Source: Flavobacteriales bacterium (GTDB lineage: Bacteria; Bacteroidota; Bacteroidia; Flavobacteriales; Flavobacteriaceae). Taken from it: a DNA stretch of 49,426 bases. Below the pieces are notes generated by a model, which made no database searches, was not told the origin of the DNA, and saw nothing but the letters and a program-made list of their open reading frames with translations. The stretch covers positions 1 to 49,426 of the forward strand of contig PDQE01000029.1 in the NCBI GenBank assembly GCA_002747735.1, written 5' to 3'. A program made the translations under genes and the position numbers. Of this stretch, positions 33,139 through 42,000 are shown in pieces (within the stretch, counting starts at the first letter, position 1; the number at the start of each line of letters is the position of its first letter).

Positions 33139-34485
33139 ATGTACACATTTTCTAATAGACTTAAAACCGCATCAATAGCTTTTATGATTATTGGTATTCT
33201 TGGAATACTATATGGGTTTTTTACTGCACCAAAAACCATGGATGACGTAAAAGAAATGCTCCATGCTACCGAAACGCATGGTGCAACAACTCATGATGAA
33301 GCCGGAGAAGATGTACATGCCGTAAAACAAGTAGAAGCTGAAGAACATCATGCCCCGTCCGAAGAAGAACATCTGGAACACCTTTTAACCCAAGCCAAAA
33401 ACAGGCCTTGGGTTGCTATTTATGTGCCGCTGATTTTCTTTTTGCTAGTAAGTGTTTGTGCATTAGTGTATTATGCTATTCAAAGGGCGGCTACGGCAGG
33501 GTGGTCACCACTGTTATTTAGGGTAATGGAAAGTGCCACAGCTTTTATTCTTCCCGGTTCTATTTTGATAATTATATTTTTGGTATTGTCGGCCATGCAT
33601 TACAATCACATTTTTGCTTGGATGTTTACAAGTATTGACCCATCAGCACCAAATTACGATTACGCCATGGAAACTAAGGATTGGTGGTTAAATGTACCTG
33701 GATTTTTATCCAGAGCAGTAGTATATATACTTATTTGGATTGGCTTTAGGCATTTTATGATTAAAAATTCCAGAAAACAGGATTATACCGAAAATCTGGC
33801 TCCTTATAAAAGAAATTTTACGCTTTCTGTAGTATTTCTGGTTGTGTTTTTATTAACTGAACTATTTATGGCTTTTGACTGGTTAATGTCCATAGACCAC
33901 CACTGGTTCAGTCAGTTATATTCTTTCTACGTTTTTGCCAGTATGTTTGTATCAGCCATAACGGTAATTGCTTTTATAACCATTTATTTACGTTCCAAAG
34001 GGTATCTGCCTAATGTTACAGATAGCCATATTCACGATTTAGCTAAATATATGTTTGCATTTAGTATTTTTTGGACGTATCTTTGGTTCGCTCAGTTTAT
34101 GTTACAGTGGTATGCAAATATTCCTGAAGAAGCGACTTACTTTAGGCCCAGACTGATAGGAGATTATCAGTTTTTATTTATGGGTATGCTTATTATGAAT
34201 TTTGTATTTCCTATCTTAATTTTAATGAGTAGTGACTACAAAAGAGTGCCATGGTTTGTAGTTTTTGCTGGATTAATTATTCTTACCGGTCATTATATAG
34301 ATGTATTTGTAATGATAAATCCCGGCACGGTAGGTAGTCATTGGCATTTCGGAATTCCGGAAATCGGAGCCTTATTATTCTTTTTAGGGTTATTTGTATT
34401 TGTTACCTTTAGTGCATTGACAAAAGCACCATTAACACCAAAAAATAACCCGCTTTTAAAAGAAAGTAAGTTATTCCACTATTAA
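33139..34485 (+). CDS. actF: ACIII subunit ActF (ActC paralogue, quinol:cytochrome c oxidoreductase)
   Basis: The 448-residue product has about ten membrane helices and motifs such as DWLMSIDHHWFSQLYSFY and FSIFWTYLWFAQFMLQWY, typical of ActF, the NrfD-like paralogue of ActC that completes the membrane part of ACIII. Between the first and second helices (about residues 38-85) is an acidic and histidine-rich loop with at least eight His and many Glu. Such loops are variable in the family; a metal-binding role is only speculation. It is 25 bases after actE and 19 bases before coxB. Confidence 0.95.
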   Translation: MYTFSNRLKTASIAFMIIGILGILYGFFTAPKTMDDVKEMLHATETHGATTHDEAGEDVHAVKQVEAEEHHAPSEEEHLEHLLTQAKNRPWVAIYVPLIFFLLVSVCALVYYAIQRAATAGWSPLLFRVMESATAFILPGSILIIIFLVLSAMHYNHIFAWMFTSIDPSAPNYDYAMETKDWWLNVPGFLSRAVVYILIWIGFRHFMIKNSRKQDYTENLAPYKRNFTLSVVFLVVFLLTELFMAFDWLMSIDHHWFSQLYSFYVFASMFVSAITVIAFITIYLRSKGYLPNVTDSHIHDLAKYMFAFSIFWTYLWFAQFMLQWYANIPEEATYFRPRLIGDYQFLFMGMLIMNFVFPILILMSSDYKRVPWFVVFAGLIILTGHYIDVFVMINPGTVGSHWHFGIPEIGALLFFLGLFVFVTFSALTKAPLTPKNNPLLKESKLFHY

Positions 34486-34504
34486 AATTATTTAATAATA
34501 CTTA

Positions 34505-35554
34505 ATGAAAGCGTTATTTTACATAATCATTTTTGTAATACTAATAGTTGCTTGTTGGCAATTTGTTAAACTATTGGGTCTTACAAAAGTTGAAAATCAA
34601 ACTGCTACAGAGAAAGAAAACAATATAAATGGGTGGTTACTACTGGGCCTAATGGGTTTTATTTATGGCTTAATGATATATAGCCTCTACGGTGGAAAAG
34701 ATGTATTATTGCCACAATTGTCCGGATCTGAAGAAGGCTATCACATAGATGTATTGTTTAAAGTTTCCATGACTTTAATTCTAGTAGTACAATTCATCAT
34801 GCAGTTTTTACTGTTTTATTTTAGCTTTAAATATAGAGGGATAAATAACAAAAAAGCATTGTTTTTTGCAGATAGCCATAAATTAGAGACCATTTGGACT
34901 GTAATTCCGGCTATAGTTTTGGCAGGATTAATTGTTTACGGTTTATGGACTTGGAATCAGGTAATGGATACTTCTAATTCAGACAATCCGTTGGTGATAG
35001 AATTGTATGCTAAGCAATTTCAATGGGAAGCCAGGTATGCCGGTGAAGATAATACCTTAGGGCATGCCAATGTGCTATTTATAGAAGGTTCAAATACCAT
35101 GGGCGTTGACCTATCCGATCCTAATGCAAAAGACGATATACCCTTAATGGTAAACGAAGGCAAATTTGTAAAAGAATTACTCCTTCCCAAAGGGCGAAAA
35201 GTTTTGTTCAAGATACGTTCACAAGATGTCTTACACTCAGCTTATATGCCTCATTTTAGGGCTCAAATGAACTGTGTTCCGGGAATTATTACCAAAATAG
35301 GCTTTACGCCCTCTGTAACCACAGAAGAAATGCGAAAGAATAAAGATGTTCAGGCAAAATTTGAGGTTATAAATGAGATAAGAAAAGAAAAAGGACAAGA
35401 CCCTGTAAAATTTGACTATTTATTATTGTGTAATAAAATATGTGGTTCTTCGCATTACAATATGCAATTGAAAATAGTAGTTGTAGAGGAAGACGAATTT
35501 AACCAATGGTTGGGTACACAAAAAACCTATGCCCAGTTGGAACTTAAAAGCTAA
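34505..35554 (+). CDS. coxB: Cytochrome c oxidase subunit II (CuA subunit)
   Basis: The 349-residue product has an N-terminal hydrophobic segment, membrane helices at about 43-62, 84-107 and 131-150, and a CuA cupredoxin domain (about 160-335). The CuA ligands are visible: His244 in DVLHSAYMPHFR, Cys309 and Cys313 in CNKICG, His317 and Met320 in SHYNM. The Glu found between the two cysteines of most subunits II is replaced here (C-N-K-I-C), a substitution I recall as usual in Bacteroidota. It takes electrons from ACIII-linked cytochrome c and passes them to subunit I, encoded next. Confidence 0.95.
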   Translation: MKALFYIIIFVILIVACWQFVKLLGLTKVENQTATEKENNINGWLLLGLMGFIYGLMIYSLYGGKDVLLPQLSGSEEGYHIDVLFKVSMTLILVVQFIMQFLLFYFSFKYRGINNKKALFFADSHKLETIWTVIPAIVLAGLIVYGLWTWNQVMDTSNSDNPLVIELYAKQFQWEARYAGEDNTLGHANVLFIEGSNTMGVDLSDPNAKDDIPLMVNEGKFVKELLLPKGRKVLFKIRSQDVLHSAYMPHFRAQMNCVPGIITKIGFTPSVTTEEMRKNKDVQAKFEVINEIRKEKGQDPVKFDYLLLCNKICGSSHYNMQLKIVVVEEDEFNQWLGTQKTYAQLELKS

Positions 35555-35579
35555 GAGACTAAATAACTAATAAAGTAGT

Positions 35580-36836
35580 ATGTCAGAGCATCACCATAAA
35601 GAAACTTTTGTAACAAAGTATATCTTTAGCCAAGATCATAAAATGATTGCCAAACAGTACCTTATTACTGCGATAGTCATGGGGATTATCGGGGTATTTA
35701 TGTCTATGCTGTTTCGTCTGCAATTGGCTTATCCGGAGGAGTCATTTAGCATAATAGAAGCCTTTTTGGGTAGGCATGGTGAAAATGGTGTAATGACGCC
35801 TGATATGTACCTGTCTTTAGTTACCATTCACGGAACTATTATGGTGTTTTTTGTCTTAACCGGTGGATTGAGTGGTACATTTAGTAATTTGCTTATCCCC
35901 CTTCAGATTGGAGCCAGAGATATGGCTTCACCATTTTTAAATATGATTTCCTATTGGCTATTCTTTTTGTCTAGTGTAATAATGGTTATTTCTCTTTTTG
36001 TTGAAACCGGCCCCGCTTCTGCTGGATGGACTATTTATCCTCCATTGAGTGCTTTGCCACAGGCTATGTCGGGTTCAGGGTTGGGCATGACCATTTGGTT
36101 GGTGTCTATTGGTGTATTTATAGCTTCTTCACTAATTGGCTCTTTAAACTATATAGTTACCGTTTTAAATTTCAGGACAAAAGGTATGAAAATGACCCGG
36201 TTGCCACTTACCATTTGGGCTTTTTTTGTAACCGCAATTATAGGTGTGGTATCTTTTCCTGTTTTATTGTCTGCGGCATTATTGTTAATTATGGACAGAA
36301 GTTTTGGTACATCGTTTTTTCTGTCCGATATATTTATAGCCGGAGAAGTACTGCATTATAAAGGTGGTTCGCCTGTTTTGTTTGAACACCTATTTTGGTT
36401 CCTCGGCCATCCGGAAGTATATATAGTCATTTTACCCGCCATGGGAATTGTCTCGGAAGTACTGGCTACCAATGCCAGAAAACCTATTTTTGGCTATAGG
36501 GCCATGATTATTTCTATAATTGCCATTGCATTTTTGTCAACTATTGTTTGGGGACACCACATGTTTGTTAGCGGAATGAATCCGTTTTTGGGTTCGGTAT
36601 TTACTTTCACCACCTTATTAATTGCAATACCATCCGCGGTAAAAGCCTTTAACTGGGTTACCACTATCTGGAAAGGTAATTTACAACTTAATCCGGGTAT
36701 GTTATGGTCCATAGGATTTGTTTCCACTTTTGTAACCGGAGGGCTTACCGGATTAATTCTTGGCGATAGTGCCTTAGATATAAATGTACACGATACGGTA
36801 TTTACCACTGGTTTCCTAAACTTTACGGCAAAATGA
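35580..36836 (+). CDS. coxA: Cytochrome c oxidase subunit I, 5' part of a split gene
   Basis: The 418-residue frame covers the first ten or so helices of a heme-copper oxidase. It keeps the low-spin heme ligand His84 (TIHGTIMVFF), the CuB ligand and cross-linked Tyr (His277, Tyr281 in FLGHPEVYI) and the CuB pair His326-His327 (WGHHMFVSG). It reaches NVHDT (402-406) but then reads 12 out-of-frame residues to a stop. The HFH segment that should follow HDT and supplies ligands of both hemes is missing. The remaining gene continues in another frame at 36833, and in-frame codons before that ATG (36797-36832) read GIYHWFPKLYGK. This implies a deletion of about 64 bp. As sequenced it cannot give a working oxidase; sequencing or assembly error is quite possible. 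Confidence 0.9.
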   Translation: MSEHHHKETFVTKYIFSQDHKMIAKQYLITAIVMGIIGVFMSMLFRLQLAYPEESFSIIEAFLGRHGENGVMTPDMYLSLVTIHGTIMVFFVLTGGLSGTFSNLLIPLQIGARDMASPFLNMISYWLFFLSSVIMVISLFVETGPASAGWTIYPPLSALPQAMSGSGLGMTIWLVSIGVFIASSLIGSLNYIVTVLNFRTKGMKMTRLPLTIWAFFVTAIIGVVSFPVLLSAALLLIMDRSFGTSFFLSDIFIAGEVLHYKGGSPVLFEHLFWFLGHPEVYIVILPAMGIVSEVLATNARKPIFGYRAMIISIIAIAFLSTIVWGHHMFVSGMNPFLGSVFTFTTLLIAIPSAVKAFNWVTTIWKGNLQLNPGMLWSIGFVSTFVTGGLTGLILGDSALDINVHDTVFTTGFLNFTAK

Positions 36837-37285
36837 TGAATAAGGATTTGGGCTATCTTCATTTTTGGTTAACAGCCATTGCTGCCTATGGTGTATTTTT
36901 TCCTATGCACTTTATAGGGTTGGCCGGATTACCTCGAAGATATTATAACAATACCGCTTTCCCTATTTTTGATGATTTGTTGCACATTAATAAAGTAATG
37001 ACCATATTTGCCATTATAGGTGGTCTTGCCCAATTGTTTTTCTTTGCCAATTTCTTCTTTAGTATAGCAAAAGGCAAAAGGGCACCAAAGAATCCTTGGC
37101 ATGCTACTACTTTGGAATGGACTACTGGTGTTGATCACATACACGGCAACTGGCAGGGAGAAATTCCCGAAGTACATCGTTGGGCATATGACTATAGCAA
37201 ACTGGATGAAAACGGCCAACTCTGGGGTGGACAGGACTTCACCCCGCAAACGATACCTATCCGTAATGGGGAAGAGGAGTTTTGA
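36833..37285 (+). CDS. coxA: Cytochrome c oxidase subunit I, 3' part of a split gene
   Basis: The 150-residue frame continues subunit I: MMNKDLGYLHFWLTAIAAYG and FPMHFIGLAGLPRRYYNN (18 residues) are the conserved last helices after the heme-ligand region. The ATG at 36833 is an ordinary internal Met of the family (WFPKLYGKMMN), so this is not a natural start. It overlaps the 5' part by 4 bases in a different frame, which could mimic translational coupling. With the missing 21-22 codons restored, the two parts give about 590 residues, the usual size. The C-terminal tail has the EWTTGVDHIHGNW segment expected near the end. Confidence 0.88.
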   Translation: MMNKDLGYLHFWLTAIAAYGVFFPMHFIGLAGLPRRYYNNTAFPIFDDLLHINKVMTIFAIIGGLAQLFFFANFFFSIAKGKRAPKNPWHATTLEWTTGVDHIHGNWQGEIPEVHRWAYDYSKLDENGQLWGGQDFTPQTIPIRNGEEEF

Positions 37286-37306
37286 ATAATTATAAAAAAT
37301 TAAAAC

Positions 37307-37333
37307 AAAGTAGGCCTTAGAGCCTGCTTTTTT
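37307..37333 (+). terminator. Rho-independent terminator of the act-cox operon
   Basis: AAAGTAGGC (37307-37315) pairs with GCCTGCTTT (37322-37330) through one T-G wobble around a 6-base loop, followed by a T run (37328-37333). Confidence 0.85.
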
Positions 37334-37424
37334 ACTTCAACTCCAAAAATTTATCCAATTATATGTAGCATTATATATTAGAATTGGTATAATTTAGAAA
37401 GCCTTATTTATAAGGGTAATTCGC

Positions 37425-37432
37425 TATCTTTG
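37425..37432 (+). promoter_or_regulatory. -7 box TATCTTTG for the penicillin-acylase-family gene
   Basis: A perfect -7 match 19 bases before the ATG at 37451. It overlaps the first codon of the longest open frame (TTG at 37430), which shows that the translated start is the later ATG. No -33 TTG at normal spacing. Confidence 0.5.
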
Positions 37433-37450
37433 GAAAAATATATCCACTTG

Positions 37451-39838
37451 ATGAGAACTTTTAAAAAAGTATTCAAAATATTGCTGGTGATACTGGTAAT
37501 TCTTTTGATAGTAGGTTTCTTTTCGGTAAAGCACTTACAACCTACTTATAGCGGAACAAAGCAACTGAAAAATCTAACCAGCGAAACTACGGTCTTTTAC
37601 GATGATTTTGGTGTTCCGCATATTTTTGCTGATAATGAATTGGATGCTCAGCGGGTTTTGGGCTATGTGCATGCTCAGGATCGCTTGTGGCAGATGGAAC
37701 TTCTCCGGCGGCTGGTAGCAGGCCGTCTTTCGGAAATTTTTGGCAAAGAATTAGTGCGGACAGATAAAATGTTCTCGGGATTAGGGATAGAAGAGGCTGC
37801 AACAAAAACTATTGCCAATTTAGACAAAAATTCACCGGAGTATAAACTGTCCATGGCGTATTTAGACGGTGTAAATCAGTTTATAAAAAATGGGCCTACA
37901 CCTGTAGAGTATTATCTGCTGGGTTTGGACAAAGAAGAATTTACCATAAAGGATATGTACAATGTCTTTGGGTATATGGCTTTTAGTTTTGCCGTTGCCC
38001 ATAAAACAGATCCTTTGCTTACAAAAATAAAGGAAAAATTGGGTGTTGATTACCTCAAAGAACTCAATATTCCGGTAACGGATACTTCGGCGGTGTTGGT
38101 TACAGAAAAAAACGCTATTGTTTCAAGTGGGTTGGCTCAGGCCGTTAATGACATTTATAAATCGTTACTGGCACCAGTATTTATAGGTAGTAACAGTTGG
38201 GTGTTAGGCCCTCAAAGAACTAAAAATGGCAAAGTTATTTTTGCTAATGACCCACATATTGGGTTTGCCCAGCCATCGGTTTGGTATCAGGCTCATGTAA
38301 AAACCCAAAAACATGAAATGTACGGCTATTATCTTGCACTTACACCTTTTCCCTTACTGGGGCATAACAGAAATTACGCGTACGGCCTTACTATGTTTGA
38401 AAACGATGATATAGACTTCTACATAGAAGAAAACCATCCGGATAATTCCGATAAATATAAAACACCATCGGGCTACAAAAACTATGAAACAATACAAAAA
38501 ACCATAAAAATAAAAGATGAAAACCCGATAAATTATACTATAAAAGTAAGTAATCACGGGCCTATTATGAATGATATTGTGGAACATATAGAAGATGAGC
38601 GTCCTATTGCCATGAGTTGGATTTATACACAATTGCCCAATCAGTTGCTTGAAGCTACTTACCAAATGTCACATGCGGGTTCACTTTTAGAATTTAAGAA
38701 TGCTACAGCATTAATTCACGCTCCCGGCTTAAATGTGATGTATGGCGACGCTAAAGACAACATTGCTTGGTTTGCTGCCGGAAAACTTTATGAATTAAAA
38801 TCAAAGGCCAATACCAAAACCTACTTAGATGGCCCTAGTGGCAAGGATGATAAATTGAGATATTTGCCCTTTGATGATAATCCGCAGGCCATAAACCCGC
38901 ATTCGCAATATGTATATTCTGCCAATAACCAACCCGATTCTGTTAATGGGCGGCTGTATCCGGGATATTATTTGCCCGAAGATCGGGCATTGCGAATAGA
39001 ACACCTTATTGAAAAGAAAGCAACTTTTTCGAAAAAAGACGTACAAAATATGATTTTGGATGTGACTAATTCCGTTATTCCGAGAAACATAAAAAATGCC
39101 TTTAAAGAGGTGTCTCCCGATAATTTTAGTAAAAAAGAACAGAGTGCTTTACAAATTTTGCAACAATGGGATGGAAATTATTCCAATACAAAAATTGCTC
39201 CCACAATTTACAATCGTTTTCTCTATGAGTTTAATAAAAATACGTATGCAGACGAACTGGGTAAAAATTTTGACTTATACTTAAATACTCAGTTGCGAAA
39301 GAGTATGGATGCGGTTCAAATGGCAAAAGATAGTTCAGTATGGTGGGACAATATAAAAACGACTGATATTGTGGAAACTAAGAAAGATGTGGTTATTAAA
39401 TCCTTAAAAAATGCAGTTGAATGGTTAACTATCCAGTTAGGCGAAGATATTGATACTTGGGTTTGGAATAGGGTGTATAGCTTGGAATACAACCATCCAA
39501 TGGGGCAGGTAGCTGCACTGAGAAGTTATTTTAATGTGGGCCCTTTTAATAAAGTAAATGGTGGCAATGAAGTAATAAATAATTTGATGTTCTCATTGGA
39601 CAGCACCGGTATTTATAAAGTAAAAGCCGGGCCTTCTACCAGAAGGGTAATTGATTTTTCGGATGTAGAGAATAGCGTGAGTATTTTGCCTACCGGACAA
39701 TCGGGGAACCCTTTAAGCAAGCATTATAAGGACCAAGCTGATAAGTATATCAATGGTCAGTTTGTTCCTATGCATTTAAATATAGATACCATTAAACAAT
39801 TTAAAGATAAATTGGTGTTTAAGCCTCAAAATTTATAA
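37451..39838 (+). CDS. Penicillin acylase family protein (Ntn hydrolase), membrane anchored or secreted
   Basis: About 795 residues from the ATG at 37451, which follows the -7 box and begins a signal anchor (RTFKKVFKILLVILVILLI). The alpha-chain part contains VFYDDFGVPHIFADNELDA and GYVHAQDRLWQMELLRR. The spacer is followed by IGSNSWVLGPQRTKNGK, whose Ser (about residue 247) would become the N-terminal nucleophile after self-cleavage, and by ANDPHIGF. Family members hydrolyse amide bonds of beta-lactams, acyl-homoserine lactones or other N-acyl compounds; the natural substrate here cannot be read from sequence. It stands alone between the respiratory and the amino-acid operons. Confidence 0.93.
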   Translation: MRTFKKVFKILLVILVILLIVGFFSVKHLQPTYSGTKQLKNLTSETTVFYDDFGVPHIFADNELDAQRVLGYVHAQDRLWQMELLRRLVAGRLSEIFGKELVRTDKMFSGLGIEEAATKTIANLDKNSPEYKLSMAYLDGVNQFIKNGPTPVEYYLLGLDKEEFTIKDMYNVFGYMAFSFAVAHKTDPLLTKIKEKLGVDYLKELNIPVTDTSAVLVTEKNAIVSSGLAQAVNDIYKSLLAPVFIGSNSWVLGPQRTKNGKVIFANDPHIGFAQPSVWYQAHVKTQKHEMYGYYLALTPFPLLGHNRNYAYGLTMFENDDIDFYIEENHPDNSDKYKTPSGYKNYETIQKTIKIKDENPINYTIKVSNHGPIMNDIVEHIEDERPIAMSWIYTQLPNQLLEATYQMSHAGSLLEFKNATALIHAPGLNVMYGDAKDNIAWFAAGKLYELKSKANTKTYLDGPSGKDDKLRYLPFDDNPQAINPHSQYVYSANNQPDSVNGRLYPGYYLPEDRALRIEHLIEKKATFSKKDVQNMILDVTNSVIPRNIKNAFKEVSPDNFSKKEQSALQILQQWDGNYSNTKIAPTIYNRFLYEFNKNTYADELGKNFDLYLNTQLRKSMDAVQMAKDSSVWWDNIKTTDIVETKKDVVIKSLKNAVEWLTIQLGEDIDTWVWNRVYSLEYNHPMGQVAALRSYFNVGPFNKVNGGNEVINNLMFSLDSTGIYKVKAGPSTRRVIDFSDVENSVSILPTGQSGNPLSKHYKDQADKYINGQFVPMHLNIDTIKQFKDKLVFKPQNL

Positions 39839-39942
39839 TTCATTTGGAAGAGGATGTATCCTTTATATATGATAGATATTTAAAATATAACCATGTTTTT
39901 TATAAATTTGATTCTAAAGAATTTAATAATTGATGTGATGCA

Positions 39943-40041
39943 ATGATTTTATTAAAATTGGCATTTGGTATTGATAACTTATTTAACTATTTTCATACTG
40001 CTTTGGTAGTGGCAAGCCAGATTTCACTTTTTATCGTATAG
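39943..40041 (+). CDS. Possible branched-chain amino-acid leader peptide (speculative)
   Basis: An ATG-started frame of 32 codons ends 252 bases before ilvD. Thirteen of its residues are Ile, Leu or Val, including LL, LVV and a final IV before the stop. Leader peptides rich in regulatory amino acids precede ilv operons in Proteobacteria. Against this: the DNA is AT-rich, which by itself favours Ile, Leu and Phe codons; the candidate ilvD promoter lies downstream of it, so it would need an earlier promoter; and no clear attenuator hairpin follows. Confidence 0.2.
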   Translation: MILLKLAFGIDNLFNYFHTALVVASQISLFIV

Positions 40042-40197
40042 TGTTATTCTTATTATTTTTTAGTTTTGGGCATTCTAACTTTATAAAGGCAATTACCTAT
40101 TAAGCAAAAAAAGCAAAGATTTTACACCTTGAATATAATAATTTTAATTAGTTAAATATTTTATAACCAACAAGATAATATATAAATTATAAATTGA

Positions 40198-40253
40198 ATT
40201 TGATTTTGTGAACATCAAATGATATTTGGGCAATAACAGAAATTATACTTTCG
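40198..40253 (+). promoter_or_regulatory. Candidate ilvD promoter with an adjacent inverted-repeat operator
   Basis: TTG at 40226-40228, 17 bases and TACTTTCG at 40246-40253 are an imperfect promoter match. Six bases upstream of the TTG ends ATTTGAT-N9-ATCAAAT (40198-40220), a 7-bp inverted repeat with the spacing of a dimeric regulator site. Confidence 0.4.
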
Positions 40254-40293
40254 TAAATTAAATTTTCTATTAAGTAAAAAGGACATCGTTTCT

Positions 40294-41967
40294 ATGAATA
40301 ATAAATATAGCAAAGTAGTTACCCAAGATCCTACGCAACCGGCAGCACAAGCCATGTTGCACGCTGTGGGTTTAAAAGGTGATGACTTTAACAAGCCATT
40401 AGTGGGTATAGCTAGTACCGGTTATGAAGGGAATCCATGTAATATGCACTTGAATGATTTGGCAAAATTGGTAAAACAAGGCATTTCCGAAACCGAAGTT
40501 ACCGGGCTTATTTTTAATACTATTGGTGTAAGTGATGGTATTTCTATGGGTACACCGGGCATGAAATATTCCTTGCCATCCAGAGATATTATTGCAGATT
40601 CTATTGAGACGGTAGTACAAGCAATGGCTTATGATGGTGTAGTAACAGTAGTGGGTTGTGATAAAAATATGCCGGGAGCTTTAATGGCAATGATTAGATT
40701 AAACCGGCCTTCTATATTAGTCTATGGTGGCACCATTGCTTCGGGATGCCACAACCATAAAAAATTAGATATTGTCTCTGCATTTGAAGCTTGGGGTAAG
40801 AAGGTGGCCGGTACCATGCAAGAAGAGGAATTTCAGTGTATTATTCAAAAGGCCATACCAGGATCCGGAGCTTGTGGGGGAATGTACACTGCTAATACTA
40901 TGGCATCAGCTATTGAGGTATTGGGGATGACATTGCCTTATAACTCTTCTAATCCTGCAGAAAGTAATAACAAAAGGGAAGAATGTATTGCCGTGGGCAA
41001 GGCTATAGAACTATTAATTGAAAAGGATATAAAACCATTGGATATTATTACTAAAAAATCCTTAGAAAATGCCATTAGATTGGTTACTGTACTCGGTGGT
41101 TCTACCAATGCCGTATTGCACTTCCTCGCCATAGCCAGAGCTGCGGATATAGATTTTACATTAGCCGACTTTCAGCGAATTAGTGATGAGACTCCGTTTT
41201 TGGCAGACCTAAAGCCTAGCGGAAAATATCTTATGGAGGATATTCATAATATAGGTGGAATACCTGCGGTATTAAAATATTTACTCAAAAAAGGTCTTTT
41301 ACACGGAGACTGTTTAACCGTTACCGGAAAAACACTGGCCGAAAATTTATTAGACGCACCGGATTTGGTTAGTAATCAGGAGGTTATTAAACCTTTGGAA
41401 CGTCCTATAAAACCCTCAGGTCATTTGAGAATTATGTTTGGAAATTTGGCCGAAGAAGGTTGTGTGGCAAAAATTACCGGAAAAGAAGGGTTGCGATTTA
41501 CCGGAAAAGCAAAAGTTTTTGACGATGAATTCAGGGCTAATGATGGTATAAAGAATGGCCTGGTAGAAAAAGGTGATGTAGTGGTGATACGTTATGTAGG
41601 CCCAAAAGGCGGGCCCGGAATGCCCGAAATGTTAAAGCCAACAGCTGCCATTATGGGAGCCGGGCTGGGAAAGGATGTGGCCTTGATTACAGATGGCCGG
41701 TTCTCCGGAGGAACTCACGGTTTTGTCGTAGGACATATTACTCCTGAGGCTCAGGAAGGTGGTAATATTGCTTTAATCAGAAATGGAGACACCATTACCA
41801 TTAATGCAGAAACCAATACCATTTCACTGGAATTATCGGAAAAGGAATTGCAGGAACGAAAAAAATCCTGGACAGCTCCTCAATTAAAATTTAAAAAGGG
41901 CGTATTGTATAAATATGCCAAATCTGTTTCATCGGCATCTAAAGGTTGCGTAACAGATGAGTTTTAA
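40294..41967 (+). CDS. ilvD: Dihydroxy-acid dehydratase
   Basis: The 557-residue product has the iron-sulfur cluster cysteines in [13 protein letters not shown] (about 127) and [14 protein letters not shown] (about 195), and the conserved [21 protein letters not shown] near the C terminus (key residues GRFSGG). It makes 2-keto acids from dihydroxy acids in isoleucine and valine synthesis. Length is normal. First gene of ilvD-ilvB-ilvN-ilvC, 33 bases before ilvB. Confidence 0.97.
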   Translation: MNNKYSKVVTQDPTQPAAQAMLHAVGLKGDDFNKPLVGIASTGYEGNPCNMHLNDLAKLVKQGISETEVTGLIFNTIGVSDGISMGTPGMKYSLPSRDIIADSIETVVQAMAYDGVVTVVGCDKNMPGALMAMIRLNRPSILVYGGTIASGCHNHKKLDIVSAFEAWGKKVAGTMQEEEFQCIIQKAIPGSGACGGMYTANTMASAIEVLGMTLPYNSSNPAESNNKREECIAVGKAIELLIEKDIKPLDIITKKSLENAIRLVTVLGGSTNAVLHFLAIARAADIDFTLADFQRISDETPFLADLKPSGKYLMEDIHNIGGIPAVLKYLLKKGLLHGDCLTVTGKTLAENLLDAPDLVSNQEVIKPLERPIKPSGHLRIMFGNLAEEGCVAKITGKEGLRFTGKAKVFDDEFRANDGIKNGLVEKGDVVVIRYVGPKGGPGMPEMLKPTAAIMGAGLGKDVALITDGRFSGGTHGFVVGHITPEAQEGGNIALIRNGDTITINAETNTISLELSEKELQERKKSWTAPQLKFKKGVLYKYAKSVSSASKGCVTDEF

Positions 41968-42000
41968 TCGCTTTTATAATAAAAAAATAATCAGAATTTT

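Larger units (their letters stand above)
39839..40293. other. Long leader region upstream of ilvD
   Basis: Contains a 32-codon frame rich in Ile, Leu and Val codons (39943-40041), an inverted repeat ATTTGAT-N9-ATCAAAT (40198-40220) and a candidate promoter (40226-40253). No stable terminator-antiterminator pair is evident by eye. The rest is very AT-rich with no further feature. Confidence 0.5.

Noticed and set aside
35428..35466. CoxB CuA motif without Glu (C-N-K-I-C) as a sign of a dead subunit
   Set aside because: All Cys, His and Met ligands are present, and I recall the same substitution in other Bacteroidota, so it is not evidence of loss.
39848..39864. Terminator after the penicillin-acylase-family gene
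   Set aside because: AGGAT and ATCCT are separated by only two bases and no T tract follows, so a stable terminator hairpin is unlikely.
40041..40293. Riboswitch or T-box in the ilvD leader
   Set aside because: No conserved T-box sequence or stable multi-stem fold could be seen; T-boxes are not typical of this phylum.
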